A DNA stretch of 64,000 bases, taken from Tupaia tana. Its lineage: Eukaryota; Chordata; Mammalia; Scandentia; Tupaiidae. Made by a program: the position numbers and the translations under genes. This document shows, piece by piece, positions 21,698-33,630 of the stretch; position 1 is the first letter of the stretch; the number at the start of each line of letters is the position of its first letter. The notes beneath the pieces are model-generated. The model was given only the letters and a program-made list of their open reading frames with translations, was not told the DNA's origin and made no database searches. The stretch lies in the NCBI GenBank assembly GCA_026018925.1, contig JAKSZU010000005.1:83193398-83257397 (forward strand). Direction: 5' to 3'.

Positions 21698-21964
21698 TTT
21701 TTTTTTTTTTTTTTTTTTTCCTGTAGAGTACATGCTCTTATTGGAGAGAGACAGAGAGTGAACGTGAAAAAGTGAGAAGTGAGACATCACCTCCTAGGGG
21801 CAATGGCCACACTACAATTCTTTCTTCTCCATTCTTCTCTGGGATCTGGGGCAAGCATGCACACATGCCTGGTATGTTTTTCAAGCACTCAGATTCACAA
21901 CTTAAACAGGACAGTCACTGTGTGTCATCTAGCTGCCTTAACCACCACATCACCTGGCTGGCCT
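21698..21964 (-). mobile_element. Long-form tRNA-derived SINE
   Basis: Starts with a long poly-T. Domains are in the usual order, ending acctggctggcc. A 17-bp duplication gatcttagctaaatctt / gatcttagctgcatctt (21681 and 21965) flanks it. The head is strongly mutated. Confidence 0.9.
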
Positions 21965-22012
21965 GATCTTAGCTGCATCTTAATCTTCCATGCTGTTCAG
22001 TATAAAATTATT

Positions 22013-22265
22013 ATTTTTTCTTTTTTTTTTGGAGAGGTTTTTGTTATAAGGCATGTGCGCTAGCCAGACAGACAGAGAAAGACAGAGAGACAGAAAGCGA
22101 GAAATCACCCCCCAGGGGGGGATGGCCACGCTACAATCCCTTCTCCTCCATTCTCCTCTCCGGATCTAGGCACGCACGCACACGCGCCACCAGGTCCTGG
22201 ACTCGAACTGCCGTTGACTACGTGGGAGTCCAGCAACATAGCCATTATGCTAACTGATGGTCGCT
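22013..22265 (-). mobile_element. Long-form SINE, well preserved
   Basis: CpG-rich copy with caccccccaggggggggatgg. Perfect 14-bp duplication agtataaaattatt at 21999-22012 and 22266-22279. About 15 bp between the gcgcc and accagg blocks is missing. Confidence 0.92.
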
Positions 22266-23507
22266 AGTATAAAATTATTTTAACAAAGATATGTTTATGA
22301 TGAAAAGTAAGGGGCTACCCACAAGCAAACTGTTGTCTCTACTGAGTGGTCTTGCTTAATAACATAGGACAGTGGCCTTCACACATATTTTGGTAGTAAA
22401 GGCTTTAGTTTTCAAACTGAAATATCATGCATAATCTAATATAAACTGAACTTCTGTTAAAATGTACTCTTGTTGGGGTAGCTGACTATAAATGGAGCGA
22501 TCAATCTTGCTTAAACCGATATAAATGTCCCTGAAATCCTGAGGCTCCTGAAATCCAGTTTGAAACCGTCTATTCTTACAACCTTCTATTGTTTTGCGTG
22601 TATAAGAACACCAACTAAGTCTTCCATTGTATTTCCTTTCAATTTCAGGATTCAACATTAGGTTACCTGCGTAACAGTAAATGAATGTCATTTCCAAACT
22701 GGCTCTGTGTTTCTTTATCTATAAACAATGGGTTAAAAACACACAAACTGCTTCCACATAAATATTCTAAAGTGCTATAAATTGAGTATAATTAAGCAAA
22801 CATCAACCTTTAGTGCATAAGACAGTTATTGAATGTATTTGCTTTTCTCAAAATACGTCACAAAAATCTAAGATGAAATATCTGCTGATCTCACTGACAT
22901 TATATACATAGACATGAAAGAGTTTGAAATTCCTATACGGTGCTTACTGTCCCACATATGGCAGGCCCTTCTCACAGTGAACGCTGACAGCAGAATGGAA
23001 ACATAAGGAAGACATGTCGCACTTACTATCCATTATTGCAGCAATACCCCGAGGGAAGCAAAAAAAGTTCAGCACTGAATATAAAAAGGAATGTTTTTAC
23101 AAGGCACAAAATGTTTTTCATATTCTCAAAGAATGCCGAGATTCAAGGTTAATTATGTTTTCAATAAACTGTTGTATTTTGTTAGGAAACGTTCCTCCTT
23201 ACTCTGCAAGTGTTTTTCCTAGCATCTTCCAACATGTTGGATCATGTAAGTCATTCTAACTCTTCTGTATCATCTAAAGAACCAATTCAGAAATAAAATT
23301 AAATTATAAAAAAGGAACTACCAAAAGAATCATTTTTAATATATTTGTCATCCAATGAAAAATACTCAAGTCCTCTTCAAGACCAAATTCTTCCTCTCAT
23401 TACTTTTTCCATAGCTGATTAATCATGTGCATCTGGTACTATCCTATCCCAGCCGGTTTCACAAACATTGCTGTGTTGTTGATTTAGTAGTAAGAGAGTC
23501 CTGGCAT
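22266..23507. other. Unassigned sequence
   Basis: Two short open frames (22425-22697 minus, 23014-23259 plus) match nothing I know and lack convincing splice context. No repeat recognised. Confidence 0.4.
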
Positions 23508-23920
23508 GTTCATTTAGAGCAAGAACCTTTCTTCTGTAAATGGCCACATAGCAAATACTTCTCTGTGCCATTCAGTCTTTGTTGCAACCACGCAACTCTG
23601 CCATATAGCTGCCAAAATAGCCACAGGAAATACACAAGTAAATGAGCATGACTGCATTCCAATAAACCAATTTTCAGTGGCCAGGCAGCAGCAGAGCCAT
23701 AACACAACTGGACCCACAAAGGAAAGGTTCTGAGTTCATGTCCCTGAATCTACCTCAGCATGCCTACATGTGCCCATCATCCATACTGTGCAACAATGGG
23801 GTTGGACTGGAATGGGGGGGTGGCTCTCTCTCTCTCTTTTTCTCTCTCAGAAAAGATAAACTCTTAAGAAAAAGATAGGGAGCAACTGAGTTCGGTGGGA
23901 CATATTATAGCTTACCCTTT
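23508..23920 (+). mobile_element. hAT-Charlie (MER1-type) DNA transposon remnant, split
   Basis: ttctgtaaatggccacatag, gtctttgttgcaaccacgca, actctgccatatagctgcca and gcattccaataaacc follow a common non-autonomous hAT consensus. After a family C SINE (23668-23870) the last part resumes near 23896 (ggtgggacatattatagctt ...accct). Non-coding and ancient. Confidence 0.7.
23668..23870 (+). mobile_element. Family C SINE inside a hAT remnant
   Basis: ggccaggcagcagcagagcc, cacaactggacccacaaagg, ttctgagttcatgtccctga, then CT-rich and A-rich ends. It interrupts the hAT-type element. Confidence 0.75.
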
Positions 23921-24319
23921 ATTTAGAAGAAGTATTTTAAAACTCTGTCTTTTATTAATCATTTATTAATTCATGCATATGTGTAGAAGGATAAGGTACG
24001 AAATTCACTAACGAAAGGCCAAACAGCACAGTCCAAAATTTACATTATAGTAAGTAACATGTTCATCAGGGATCTGTAAGAAATTAGACACAGAAGGAAA
24101 TAATTTACAGAAATTAAATTTACCTATTTCAATCCTGTGTACATAGGAATAGACTGAAAATTTATAAAATCAATATTTTCACAAATCTCTACATATCTCA
24201 TCAAATGAAGGAAATGACTTATTCCTAAACCTATGAAAGTCATGGGGGAAAGAGACGATATCCAATTGTAGTGCCAATCTGCATGCCAAATAACATCCTA
24301 CATTTACTTCCTGTTCTCT
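23921..24319. other. Unassigned sequence
   Basis: Nothing recognised. Confidence 0.35.
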
Positions 24320-24445
24320 GTTGGCACTTGTCCCAGAAGCTGGGAGATCACTTCATTTCCCTGGGCTGCAATTTCCTCATCTATGAAAGAAATAGACTGC
24401 TTTAGATAATATCTAAATCTCCTTCAAGTTTTAGAGTTCTATTAA
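24320..24445 (+). mobile_element. MIR3-like fragment
   Basis: aatttcctcatctatgaaag, agactgctttagataatatc and ctccttcaagttttagagtt match the 3' part of MIR3-type elements (catctgtaaaatg, ctagatgatctc, cttccagctct). Confidence 0.5.
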
Positions 24446-24557
24446 ATGGTAACCTATTTCTCACATGATATCGCCAGATAATTGAAATCTCTGTGCCTTT
24501 TTGTCTTTGCAATAGCAAACCTTATATTATATATTTAAAAAGAAAAATGACAGAGAA

Positions 24558-24795
24558 GGGACCAGCAGTTAGCCTAATGGCTATGTCGCTAGACTCCCAT
24601 ATAGTTGACTGCAGCTCATGTCCTGGACCCGGTAGCTTAAAAACTCACGCCAGGCACATGTGCGTACGTGCCCAAGATCCCAAGAGGAGAATGGAGGAGA
24701 CAGGATTGTGGCATGGTCATCCCCCCTGGGGGAGGGGTGATTTCTCGCTTTCTGTCTCTCTGTCTCTGTCTTTCTGGTGAGCGCACGTGCCCTAT

Positions 24796-24829
<34 letters not shown>

Positions 24830-24857
24830 AAAAAAAAAAAAACCCTCAAAATAAATA
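24558..24857 (+). mobile_element. Long-form SINE, first of a tandem pair
   Basis: gggaccagcagttagcctaa to tatagc and a long A run. The palindrome is expanded asymmetrically (cccccctgggggaggggtga). The target-like sequence atgacagaga precedes it and atgacaaag follows. Confidence 0.92.
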
Positions 24858-24870
24858 AATAAATGACAAA

Positions 24871-25132
24871 GACCAGCAGATGGCAAAATGGTTACATTGC
24901 TGGACTTCCATGTAGTTGACGATGGTTTCATGGTTTTCTGGACCCAGCAGCTTAAAACTTATGTCAAGCTCATGTGCGTGCATGCACATAAAATCCCAAG
25001 AGGAGAATGGAGGAGAAGGGATTGCAGCATAGCTATCCCCCTGGGGGTGATTTCTCACTCTTTGTGTCTCTGTCTTTGTCTGTCTCTCAGGCAACCACAT
25101 GTGCCCTATAGCAAAAAATCTGTCTTTAAAAA
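24871..25132 (+). mobile_element. Long-form SINE, second of a tandem pair
   Basis: gaccagcagatggcaaaatgg to tatagcaaaaaatctgtctt. It is followed by ttgacagaaaa, a third copy of the target motif. Same orientation as its neighbour but more diverged. Confidence 0.88.
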
Positions 25133-25239
25133 AAAGTTTGACAGAAAATTGTATGCATTTATTATGTACAGCATGATGTTTTGAAGTGTATATAATTGTG
25201 GAATAATTAAACCTAGTTCATTTCAGGATTTTTTCTCCT

Positions 25240-25690
25240 TTTTTATGGCTAAAAATATGTGTGTGTGTGTGTGTATCATAGTTTGTGTATCTACTTTATC
25301 CATTTACTCTTTGATGGACACTCACATTGATTTCACATCCTGAATGCTATAAATAATGCAGCAAAAAAACATGGACATGTAGATATCTATTTGACATACT
25401 GATTTTATTTCTGTTGAATAAATACCCAGCAGAAGAATTGCTGAACCATGTGATAGGCCTATTTTTAACAATTTGAGGAAACTTTATGCTGTTTTTCATA
25501 ATGGCTTTATATTTTCATTCCCACCAACAATTTGTAAGAAAGGATTCCCCTTTTTCTATATTCTTACCAATGTATGTTATCTTTGGGACTTTGACAATAT
25601 CTAATGAGATGATATCTCATTTTGGATTTGATTTACACTTGCCTGCTTAGTAAGGACATTGAGTATACTACATTTTGTTTCATGTCTAAA
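25240..25690 (-). mobile_element. Old L1 fragment, antisense
   Basis: ttttttatggctaaaaatat, gatggacactcacattgatt, aataatgcagcaaaaaaaca, cataatggctttatattttc, attcccaccaacaatttg and gagatgatatctcat are the antisense of the end of L1 ORF2. Includes a short (GT)n at 25258. Confidence 0.8.
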
Positions 25691-26267
25691 GTCAACATTT
25701 CACTAATCCTAAATGGCTACTCATTTCCATCCCTATAATGTTTCCTTTTTTTAAGTGTTTTTTTTTTTGTCCTGTTACCCATAAAAAGTCATAATAGACC
25801 AACCTTCACTTCTCAATATATAAGTAAAATAGGTTTTTAAATAACATAACCAAAAAACTTACCCTCCCTGTTAAAAAATACCCAAAGAATAAGTTTTAAG
25901 TTTCCTCCTTTGTGGAATTACTTTTTGGATTTGTGGAAGAACATCAACAAAGGGAGCAGTCCTTGAAGCAAAACAATTGACAAATAGCTTCTCTAAGCAG
26001 CTGACAAAGATGCTTTTGTGCCTCTGCACAGCAGTTGGAAAGTTTAATGAAGAGAAGAGCCAGACAACTGACTTTTTAAGAAACTAATCCCTTAAAATTT
26101 ATGAGAAAGTTGCAGCCATAGTTAGCATTATTAAACTATGAATGATTAAAACCAACTAATTGTAACAAATTAATATCACAGACAGCACAATTAGCATTTT
26201 TGTGTGTAATTAATTTTCTTTAAGAATGAGTTAAAATTTATCACATCTAGATCTATTACAAATAAGC
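25691..26267. other. Unassigned; candidate conserved non-coding sequence
   Basis: No repeat recognised from about 25.75 kb. Between about 26.05 and 26.25 kb there are many TAATTA/TTAAT/ATTAGC-type motifs. Conservation is a guess. Confidence 0.35.
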
Positions 26268-26420
26268 TGTAGGAGCAAGGTGGTGATGCAGGAATAACAC
26301 AACTGGACCTACATCTAGAAGGAAAACTCCAATCTTTTATACATTCAAATACTGGGATGACAGATGTAACCTCAGTGATACAGGAGTGTGTTGAAAGTCA
26401 CTTTTCAGGCATGACTGCTG
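26268..26420 (+). mobile_element. Possible family C SINE fragment
   Basis: ggtgatgcaggaataacaca followed by actggacctacatctagaag resembles the head of family C (cacaactggaccca). The rest is decayed. Confidence 0.4.
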
Positions 26421-26424
26421 AGGC

Positions 26425-26545
26425 TGAATGGATGCCGGAACTGGCTATGGAATACCTTGATTCAAATTCTGCTCTGTCCCTTACCAAACGTTTACTTTTA
26501 TAAAAATTTTATTTTTTTAACCTTGTATTATCTGTACAGTTGGAG
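26425..26545 (+). mobile_element. Possible MIR remnant
   Basis: ttgattcaaattctgctctg, tcccttacc and ttgtattatctgtacagttg suggest a MIR core. Weak. Confidence 0.35.
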
Positions 26546-26833
26546 TAACAATCTGTCCTATCAGTTGATGGGAAGTACCGAATAGAAAGTGTGTATGGAA
26601 GAGTTTTTAACCAGTAAAGTGCAATAAAATGAGAAATCAGGTTTTTCTGGGAGCATAAATAAAAGGGAACAAAATGAACTAAAAATCCACAGAAGTATTC
26701 TGATTACTACTCTTGGTTTTGTCTGTAATCAGGTGATTTTTTTGAGTGAAATAGTCACTCTAGATTTTAGATTCCTTTGTGGGGAAAGAAAGGAGCTTCT
26801 ATGCCCTCTTTGCCTTGAAGTTGTATTGTTTAT

Positions 26834-26870
<37 letters not shown>

Positions 26871-27055
26871 CCAGAGTCTTCTTTCTTCTCTTAGCGTATC
26901 TTCTCTTGAGAAAACTCATTTAGTCTTGAATTACCATAAATATTTATGTTACAAGTAATTTTGAACCATCATCCTTGACTACTTGTTACAGGCTACAGAG
27001 CCCTAGTCTATATCTCCATTTCCATAGTTCATAGTGTTTGTTTGTTCGTTTGTTT
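26546..27055. other. Unassigned with a 41-base A run
   Basis: 26838-26878 is an uninterrupted run of 41 A on the plus strand, suggesting a retroposon tail, but I see no recognisable body upstream nor a matching duplication. Confidence 0.45.
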
Positions 27056-27545
27056 ATTTATTTATTTATTTATTTTATTATTTCTTATTTACATTTGAAA
27101 TTTTCACGTCTTTATAGCATGCAATGTGGTTTTTCAAAGCATGCATGCAGTGCATGGTCATCAAATCAAAGATAATATCATATACATCATATTCTACAGA
27201 GAACTTTACGTTTTTGTGTCTGTTCATTATTTTTTCCTTGGGGCTCTCCATCCCACCCCTTACTGTCCACTCCCGTCTAACGGTCTCTGGTGCCTGCAAT
27301 TGACCTCCCTATTATTATATCTTCAAATCTTTCAGTTTCTGCCAAGGAGTGCAGACATTCGGTATATAGCAAATGGGGATATACAATGTCTGTTTTTCAT
27401 GGTCTGGCTTGCTTCACTTAGCAATAAATCATCTCTATTCATCCACTTTGTATCAGATGATAGGCTCTCACTGTTCTTTATGGCTGAGTAGTATTCCACA
27501 GTGAACATGTTCCACGTCTTTTAACCATTAGAAATCTTTTCTTGC
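27056..27545 (-). mobile_element. 5'-truncated L1, antisense
   Basis: An AT-rich (TTTA)n tail, then an antisense 3'UTR and the end of ORF2 (tggcttgcttcacttagcaa, gagtagtattccacagtgaa). Same L1 lineage as the plus copy at 31.4-34 kb, where the sense reads agtgaagcaagccag. Confidence 0.8.
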
Positions 27546-27708
27546 ATATGTTGGAGATACATCAATACTGTAAGTGAAAAAATTCAATTACAATCTTTCC
27601 CCTTTCAGGAATCAAATAAAAATGTTTTCCTTTGCAATTACTTATTTATGGAATGCTGGCATTAAAAATCATCTTAGTAACTTGGATTTAAAAATGGGAA
27701 ATAAAAGG
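27546..27708. other. Short unassigned spacer
   Basis: Nothing recognised between the L1 and the next SINE. Confidence 0.3.
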
Positions 27709-27968
27709 GACCAGCAGATGGCATAATGGTTACGTTGCTGGATTCCCACGTAGTTAACTGCAGTTAAAGTCCTGGACCTGGCTTAAAACTCATGCCAGGC
27801 ACATGCACGTGCATGCCTAAGATTCCAACAGGAGTATGGGGGAGAATGGACTGTGGCATGGCCAAGCCCCTGGGGGGGGGGGTGATTTCTGACTTTTTGT
27901 CTTTCTCTCTGTCTCTCTGGTGAGGGCATGTGGCTTATAGCAAAAATCTCTCCACAAAAAAGAAAATA
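27709..27968 (+). mobile_element. Long-form tRNA-derived SINE
   Basis: ggaccagcagatggcataat to agcaaaaatctctccac. The palindrome has drifted to cccctgggggggggg. gaaataaaag / gaaaataaag flank it. Confidence 0.9.
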
Positions 27969-28629
27969 AAGAATCAATCTTGACTCTCCTTTTTATCATT
28001 CCTAAGCCAATGATTATCAGTCCTACACAAAAACATAATTCTTTAAGTATTTATTTATTTTACAAAGGCTACATTTTTAAAAAAGATGTACAATTTTGAA
28101 ACAAAAAGCGTAAATTAAACAATTGGAAGAAATTCACACTGAATAGAAATAGATCACCTAAAAAGAAAAATACAACTATAATCCTATCTATCAAGGATAA
28201 ACACTACAGTATCCTTATCCTCATATGTTTATAAGAATATAGTAATTATTTATTATTATCTTATAAAACTAAAATGTTATTTATAATTCCTGAAAATTTT
28301 TATGTTACATGCATATTAGAGGGTTTTTAAAATATTATCATCCATCATCTGTGTTTCTTAATTCATTTTTGTTCAAAATCACATAGTAATTTATCCTATC
28401 AATGAACTTCTAAGTTGTTTACCATTTTTATAATACTTAACAAATATATGCCTTTACTTTTTGTGAAATCAAATAGTGTAGATATATATATATATTTTTA
28501 TACATATATGAATATAAAGTATATACATGTATTTTACATTCACTATGTTCTTTGCTTTTTAAAAGGTAAAACTTTCACCTTAAAATTTGGCCTTTTTTCC
28601 CAATTTATTAATGTCTGAATTCGGAGGCT
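27969..28629. other. Unassigned AT-rich sequence
   Basis: No gene or named repeat. Short TA run near 28480. Confidence 0.35.
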
Positions 28630-29060
28630 TGGCATGTCTTTCCTGAGTCACCACAATAGCTTCTTAACTGTTCCTAATGCCTGCAGACTTTTGGTCTTTA
28701 AATCTGTTTTCCACATCACAAGGCAAATGTTTTATTTGAAAAGAAAGTAAGAACATGATGGTGCTCTACTTGAATACATTAATGATTTCCAGACATTCAC
28801 AGGATAAACCACGTTCCACAGATTGTCATGCAAACCCTCTGGGATCTTGTCACTTAGTACTCCCCTGTACATATAACTAAAATGCCTTCTCTACACTTTT
28901 TGACTGCTTTACTTTTGCTTATTCTCTGAGGCTTAATTCAGACATTATGTTCTCCAGGAGACTTTCTGGCAACCTTCACACTGGGTTATAGTTTCACTTT
29001 ATGCATCCTTCACTTCCAAAGTCTGATCACACTTTAGTCTCTCATTTTGAAATTTTCTTT
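28630..29060 (+). mobile_element. L2 3' region, sense
   Basis: taatgcctgcagacttttgg, actgctttacttttgcttat, gaggcttaattcagacatta and tctccaggagactttctggc keep the order of the L2 3' end (cttcaggtctcagctt, tcctcagggaagcctt). Ancient. Confidence 0.55.
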
Positions 29061-29960
29061 TTTTTTTAATACATTTTTACATCTTGAAATTTTCAAAGTG
29101 CAAAGACTAAATGTCAAGCCCAACCCCTAACATTCTGTAAAATTTCAGTAATTAAATTCTGAATTTAATGGAGTTTGACTATTAAAGATTAGTAAAACCA
29201 TAAGAAATCTGTCAGTTATCCAAAAGTAAGAAATATCCCAAGATAAATTATACTAGGTTCAGAATGAATATCTATGAGTGGTACCTAGTGACCTTCTAAG
29301 CTCATACTATATTTAACTCTTAAACCAAGCCCTTTAGCCCACCAACTGTGTCAGCCTCAATCTAGTCCTACAAAAAACAAAATTATGACCAATCCAAAGG
29401 GTGAAGAATCTGTTTATTGCAGCAAAAGTTTACATTCTTACCCTTGTATTAATTTCACACTTAGCATAGTCTTTCCTTTTTCTCTTATTGAGGATGAGCT
29501 GCCTACAATGGGGATGAAGGAAATAAAACTGATCTCTTGAGATTTAACTGTAGGATTTTGAGTAAGTAGGACAGATCAAAAGCTTATATGATAGCAGAGA
29601 AATCCCATTAAATGTATTCAATAGAGAAATAATTCATTACTCAATAGAGAAAAGATTTGATAAGTTTAACAATTAAAGAAGGAAAGTCTTATCAGCAAAA
29701 TTTGGCATTACTCTTCAAAGCGCTGTCTGACAAGAAGGATCTTCAGCTGTGTACTTCCACATTTATGCACCATTATACTCTCAACGGTTTGATTTTCTAA
29801 TCTGATCCATGCTCACAAAATGGGGGTGGTGGAGTTCAAAATAATATCAAGTGTAGCTTGAGCATCAACCCCTGAGTGTTATATCCAACCTGAGTAAAAC
29901 AAGTTAAAAATAAAGGTTATGATCATATCCATAGATACTGACTGTATCAGTTTTGTTTAC
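29061..29960. other. Unassigned sequence
   Basis: Nothing recognised. Confidence 0.35.
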
Positions 29961-30403
29961 GTATTAATTTCCTATGGCTGCTATTGCAAAGTAGGAGAAT
30001 TTAAATAATAGTAATTTATTCCACAGCTCTGGAGACGTAAGTCTGTAATCATGCTGTTAGAGGGACATTAAAGGGACATGGTCTTCTTACTGCTCTGTGT
30101 AGAATCCTTTTTTGCTTCTCTCCAGCTTCTGCTGGTAGACGCCAGTCCTTATTTCTCAGCTGGAAACTGTGTCACTCCATTATTTGCCTTGGTCACCACA
30201 TGGTGTTCTCCCTTTGCTTGTATTTCACCTCTTCTTACATGCACAACAGTCTTATCAGGTTAGGGACCCACTCTACTTCATTAAGTTCTCATTTTATATC
30301 AAACGTGTAAATACTCTATTTCCAAACAAGGTCAAATTCACATTTACCAGAGGTGAGGTTAATAATTCCACATATCTTTTCTGCAGGGACACAACCCATA
30401 ACA
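29961..30403 (-). mobile_element. MaLR (MLT1/MST-type) LTR, minus strand
   Basis: gtattaatttcctatggctg at the left and gggacacaacccataaca at the right are the antisense ends of a MaLR LTR (TGTTATGGGTTG... AATACA). The interior cagctctggagacgtaagtc and ctctatttccaaacaaggtc fit. About 443 bp, one LTR, no genes. Confidence 0.8.
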
Positions 30404-31140
30404 GTTACCAAGCAACTATCTTCTTTCAATGTCATCTCAGGTGTAACTTTCCCCCAGGATAGAATGTATAACCCCATGGAATTCTGGAGTTGTTATTACT
30501 GATGAACATATGTGTGAGTTGCTTTAAAAAACAACAACATTTTCTCAAATAGCCGATGCAAGTAGGCCTACTTACTATGTAGAGCTGATGACAAATTCAT
30601 TAGATAACATAGTTCCAGACAGACCCTGAATCTCAGAATGTTCTCTGAGGTAACAAATGTCCTGTTAAGAGTACTTTCAGAAGACAGGAAAAGTTTGTTA
30701 AATTTCTAACTATAGTCTTGGATGGAATTATTTAGTACATAGTTATTGGCTGTAACAAATAGAAGAGAAAAAATTAACAGTAAAAAACATGGTGCCTTAA
30801 GAATAACCACTAAGAAAATATGACAAAAATGCATGTTTCATTATATATAGCTTTAGGATATTACTCACACCCAAAATTGTGGCCTACAATTTCTGACTAA
30901 TTATCCCCAGATTTGTTACAGAAAAATATAAAGATTAACTTACATATATAAAATATATGAGTCATTTATTTTATTGACATCCTATATAAAAGGCTCTATG
31001 TCAAATATGGCTGAGAGAGGAATAATAAAAGAGAGTCCAAAACACCAGCAGTACCATTTCAAACTACACTTTGATTCAGATTTTGAGACCAGACTCCATC
31101 TACCTCCAAGACTCACTAGACAGTCATAGTCTAGGGAGTT
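30404..31140. other. Unassigned sequence
   Basis: Nothing recognised. Confidence 0.35.
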
Positions 31141-31364
31141 GTTTTTTTTTTTTTTTTGATTGACATATAATTATTTTAATATTTATGAGGTGCAGTATGA
31201 TATTTTGGCATATGCATACAATGCGTAATAATCAAATCAGATTAATTAACATATCAATCATCCGAAGGATTTATTATTATTTTGTATTAAGAACATTCAA
31301 AAATCTGTTCTTTTAAATATTCTAAAATACACATTTAAGTCAATGTTAATATACTTATCCTAAC
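31141..31364 (-). mobile_element. Old L1 (L1M-like), antisense 3' end; outer layer of a nest
   Basis: Poly-T, then gattgacatataattatttt and taatcaaatcagattaatta, the antisense of an old L1 3'UTR. This element resumes at about 33982 and again at about 35666 after later insertions. Confidence 0.7.
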
Positions 31365-31374
31365 ATCCCTTCAT

Positions 31375-33630
31375 GATCAAGACTCAGCAAAATCGGCATA
31401 GAAGAGTCATTTCTCAACACAATAGAAGCTATCTATGAAAAATGCATAACTAACATCATCCTGAATGGGGAATTTTCACTAAAACTGGTACAAGACAAGG
31501 ATGCCCACTTTCTTCACTCCTTTTCAATATAGTACTGGAATTCCTTGTCAACACAATCAGAAAAGAGACTAAAATAAAAGGCATTCAAATTCTTTAAGAG
31601 GTGAAATTATCTCTATTTGCAGATGATGTGATTGTATACATAGAAGACCAATGGTATCCATGAAAAAATTCCTGGAAGTAATAAATGAAACAGTAAATTT
31701 GCAGGACACAAAAATCAACATAAAGAAATCAATAGCATTTCAATATATGAACATCAGGCAGACTGAGATAGAAATGAAAAAAGTAACTCTATTTACCATA
31801 GCCACCAAAAATATAAAGAATAAATCTAACCAAAGAAGTTAAATACCTCTGCAAGAAAAACAATGAGAAGCTAAAAAAAGAAATGGAAAATGACACAAAA
31901 AAGTGGAAGGATAACCCATGCTCCTGGATGGGAAGAATTAATATAATTAAAATAGCAATTCTACCCCAATTAATCTACATTTTTTTTTGATGGAGAATTT
32001 TTTGCTATAGGGCGTGTGCACTCGCCAGAAAGACAGAGAAAGACAGATAGAAAACGAGAAATCACCACCACCCCCCCCCCATGGGGGGATGGCCACACCG
32101 CGATCCTTTCTCTTCTGTTCTCCTCTCGGGATCTTGGGCATGCATGCACATGTACCTGGTGTGAGTATAAGCCACCAGGACTCGAACCGCGGTTGACTAC
32201 ATGGGAGTCCAGCGACATAGGCATTATGCTAACTGCTGGTCCCAATCTACATATTTAAAGTAATCTCAATCAAAGTGTCAGAGCGATTCTTCACAGATCT
32301 AGAAAAAAACAATCATACAATTTGTCTGGAATCATAAAACACCTCGTATTGACAAAGCAATCCTGCACCAGAAGAGTGGAGTGGGTGGCATCTCACTCCC
32401 TGACCCAAAAATATACTACAAAGCAGTGATAATCAAAATAGCATGGTATTGGCACAGAAACAGACAGGTGGACCAATGGAATAGAATAGAGATCCCAGAA
32501 ATAAACTCCCAAACTTAGCACCAACTGATTTTTTACAAAGGGTACCAGTCAATTCAGTGAGAAAAAAACAAAACAACAACAACAAAACAACAACAACAAC
32601 AACAACAAAAAAAAAACTTTTCCCAAATGGTGCTAGAAAAACTGCATATTTACCTGCAGAAAGATGAATCAGAACCCCTATCTTTTACCATTGACAAAAT
32701 TATCTCAAAGTGGATCAAAGATCTAAACCTAACACCTCAAACTATATAACTACTGCTGGAAAACTTTGGGGAAACTCTGGGAGACATTGGAGGTAGGCAA
32801 AGACTTCTTAAACCCTCACATAGCATGGTCAATAATCCCCAAAATAGACAAGTGGGATTACATCAGATTTAGAAGTTTCTGCATGGCAAAAGGCAGAGTA
32901 ATCGATGTGAATTGACAGCCCTCAGAATGGGAAAATATTTTTGTAAACTATGCATCAGAGAAGGGACTTATAACCAGAGTACACAGGGAACACGAGCAGC
33001 TTTCCCAAGAAAAGATGATCAACTCTATTAAAAGATTAAAGAATGAGTTAAAAAATCACTCTCTAAGGAAGACATATGAATAGCCAAAAGGCATATGAAA
33101 AAATGCTCAACATCCTTCATTGTAAGGGAAATGCAGATCAAAACAACAATGAAATAACACCTAACCCCAGGCAGAATGACTATGATAAGAAAAAAAGAGA
33201 TAAAGATAAATGCTGATGGGGATGTGTTGAAAGGGAGAACTCTTCTACACTGTGTGGGAATGTAAATTTGTCTAGCCACTATGGAGAACAATATGGAGAT
33301 TCCTCAAAGATCTACAGGTAGAAGTACCATATGATCCAGCAATCCCAGTCCTTGGTATCAACCCAAAGGACAGAATAATCCTTAGTGGAAAAAGTGTCTA
33401 CACATCGATGTTTATTGTGGCATTGCTCACAATTGCTAAAATGTGGAAATAATCCAAATGCCCACTAACAGATGAATGGATTGAAATAGTCTGGCACATA
33501 TACTCTATGAAATACTACTCAGCCACACAAAAAAAAGACCCTGACTTGTGACATAAAGTGGATGAATATGGAATATCTACTGCTGAGTGAAGCAAGCCAG
33601 ACTATGAAAGAGAGACATTGTATATCTCCA
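31375..33630 (+). pseudogene. L1 ORF2 remnant (RT domain onward)
   Basis: ORF2 encodes the L1 endonuclease/reverse transcriptase; only the second half is here. Visible RT motifs are [11 protein letters not shown] (from 31496) and the catalytic FADD at 31616-31627 (the usual L1 form of YxDD). A 63-codon piece follows at 31651. After the SINE the C-terminal region continues in broken frames to about 33630. The endonuclease domain is missing, so it cannot make active protein. Confidence 0.85.
31978..32244 (-). mobile_element. Young long-form SINE inside L1 ORF2
   Basis: Near-consensus copy with the palindrome region expanded (accacccccccccccatgggg). aatctacat flanks it on both sides (ending about 31980, and 32245-32253). 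Innermost layer of the nest. Confidence 0.92.

Noticed and set aside
22425..22697. 90-codon minus-strand frame in repeat-free DNA
   Set aside because: Looks protein-like at a glance but matches nothing known to me and has no supporting context; not called.
23014..23259. 81-codon plus-strand frame
   Set aside because: No homology recognised and no neighbouring exon-like signal.
31375..33630. Active L1 reverse transcriptase
   Set aside because: FADD and upstream motif remain, but the endonuclease is missing, frames are broken and a SINE interrupts it.
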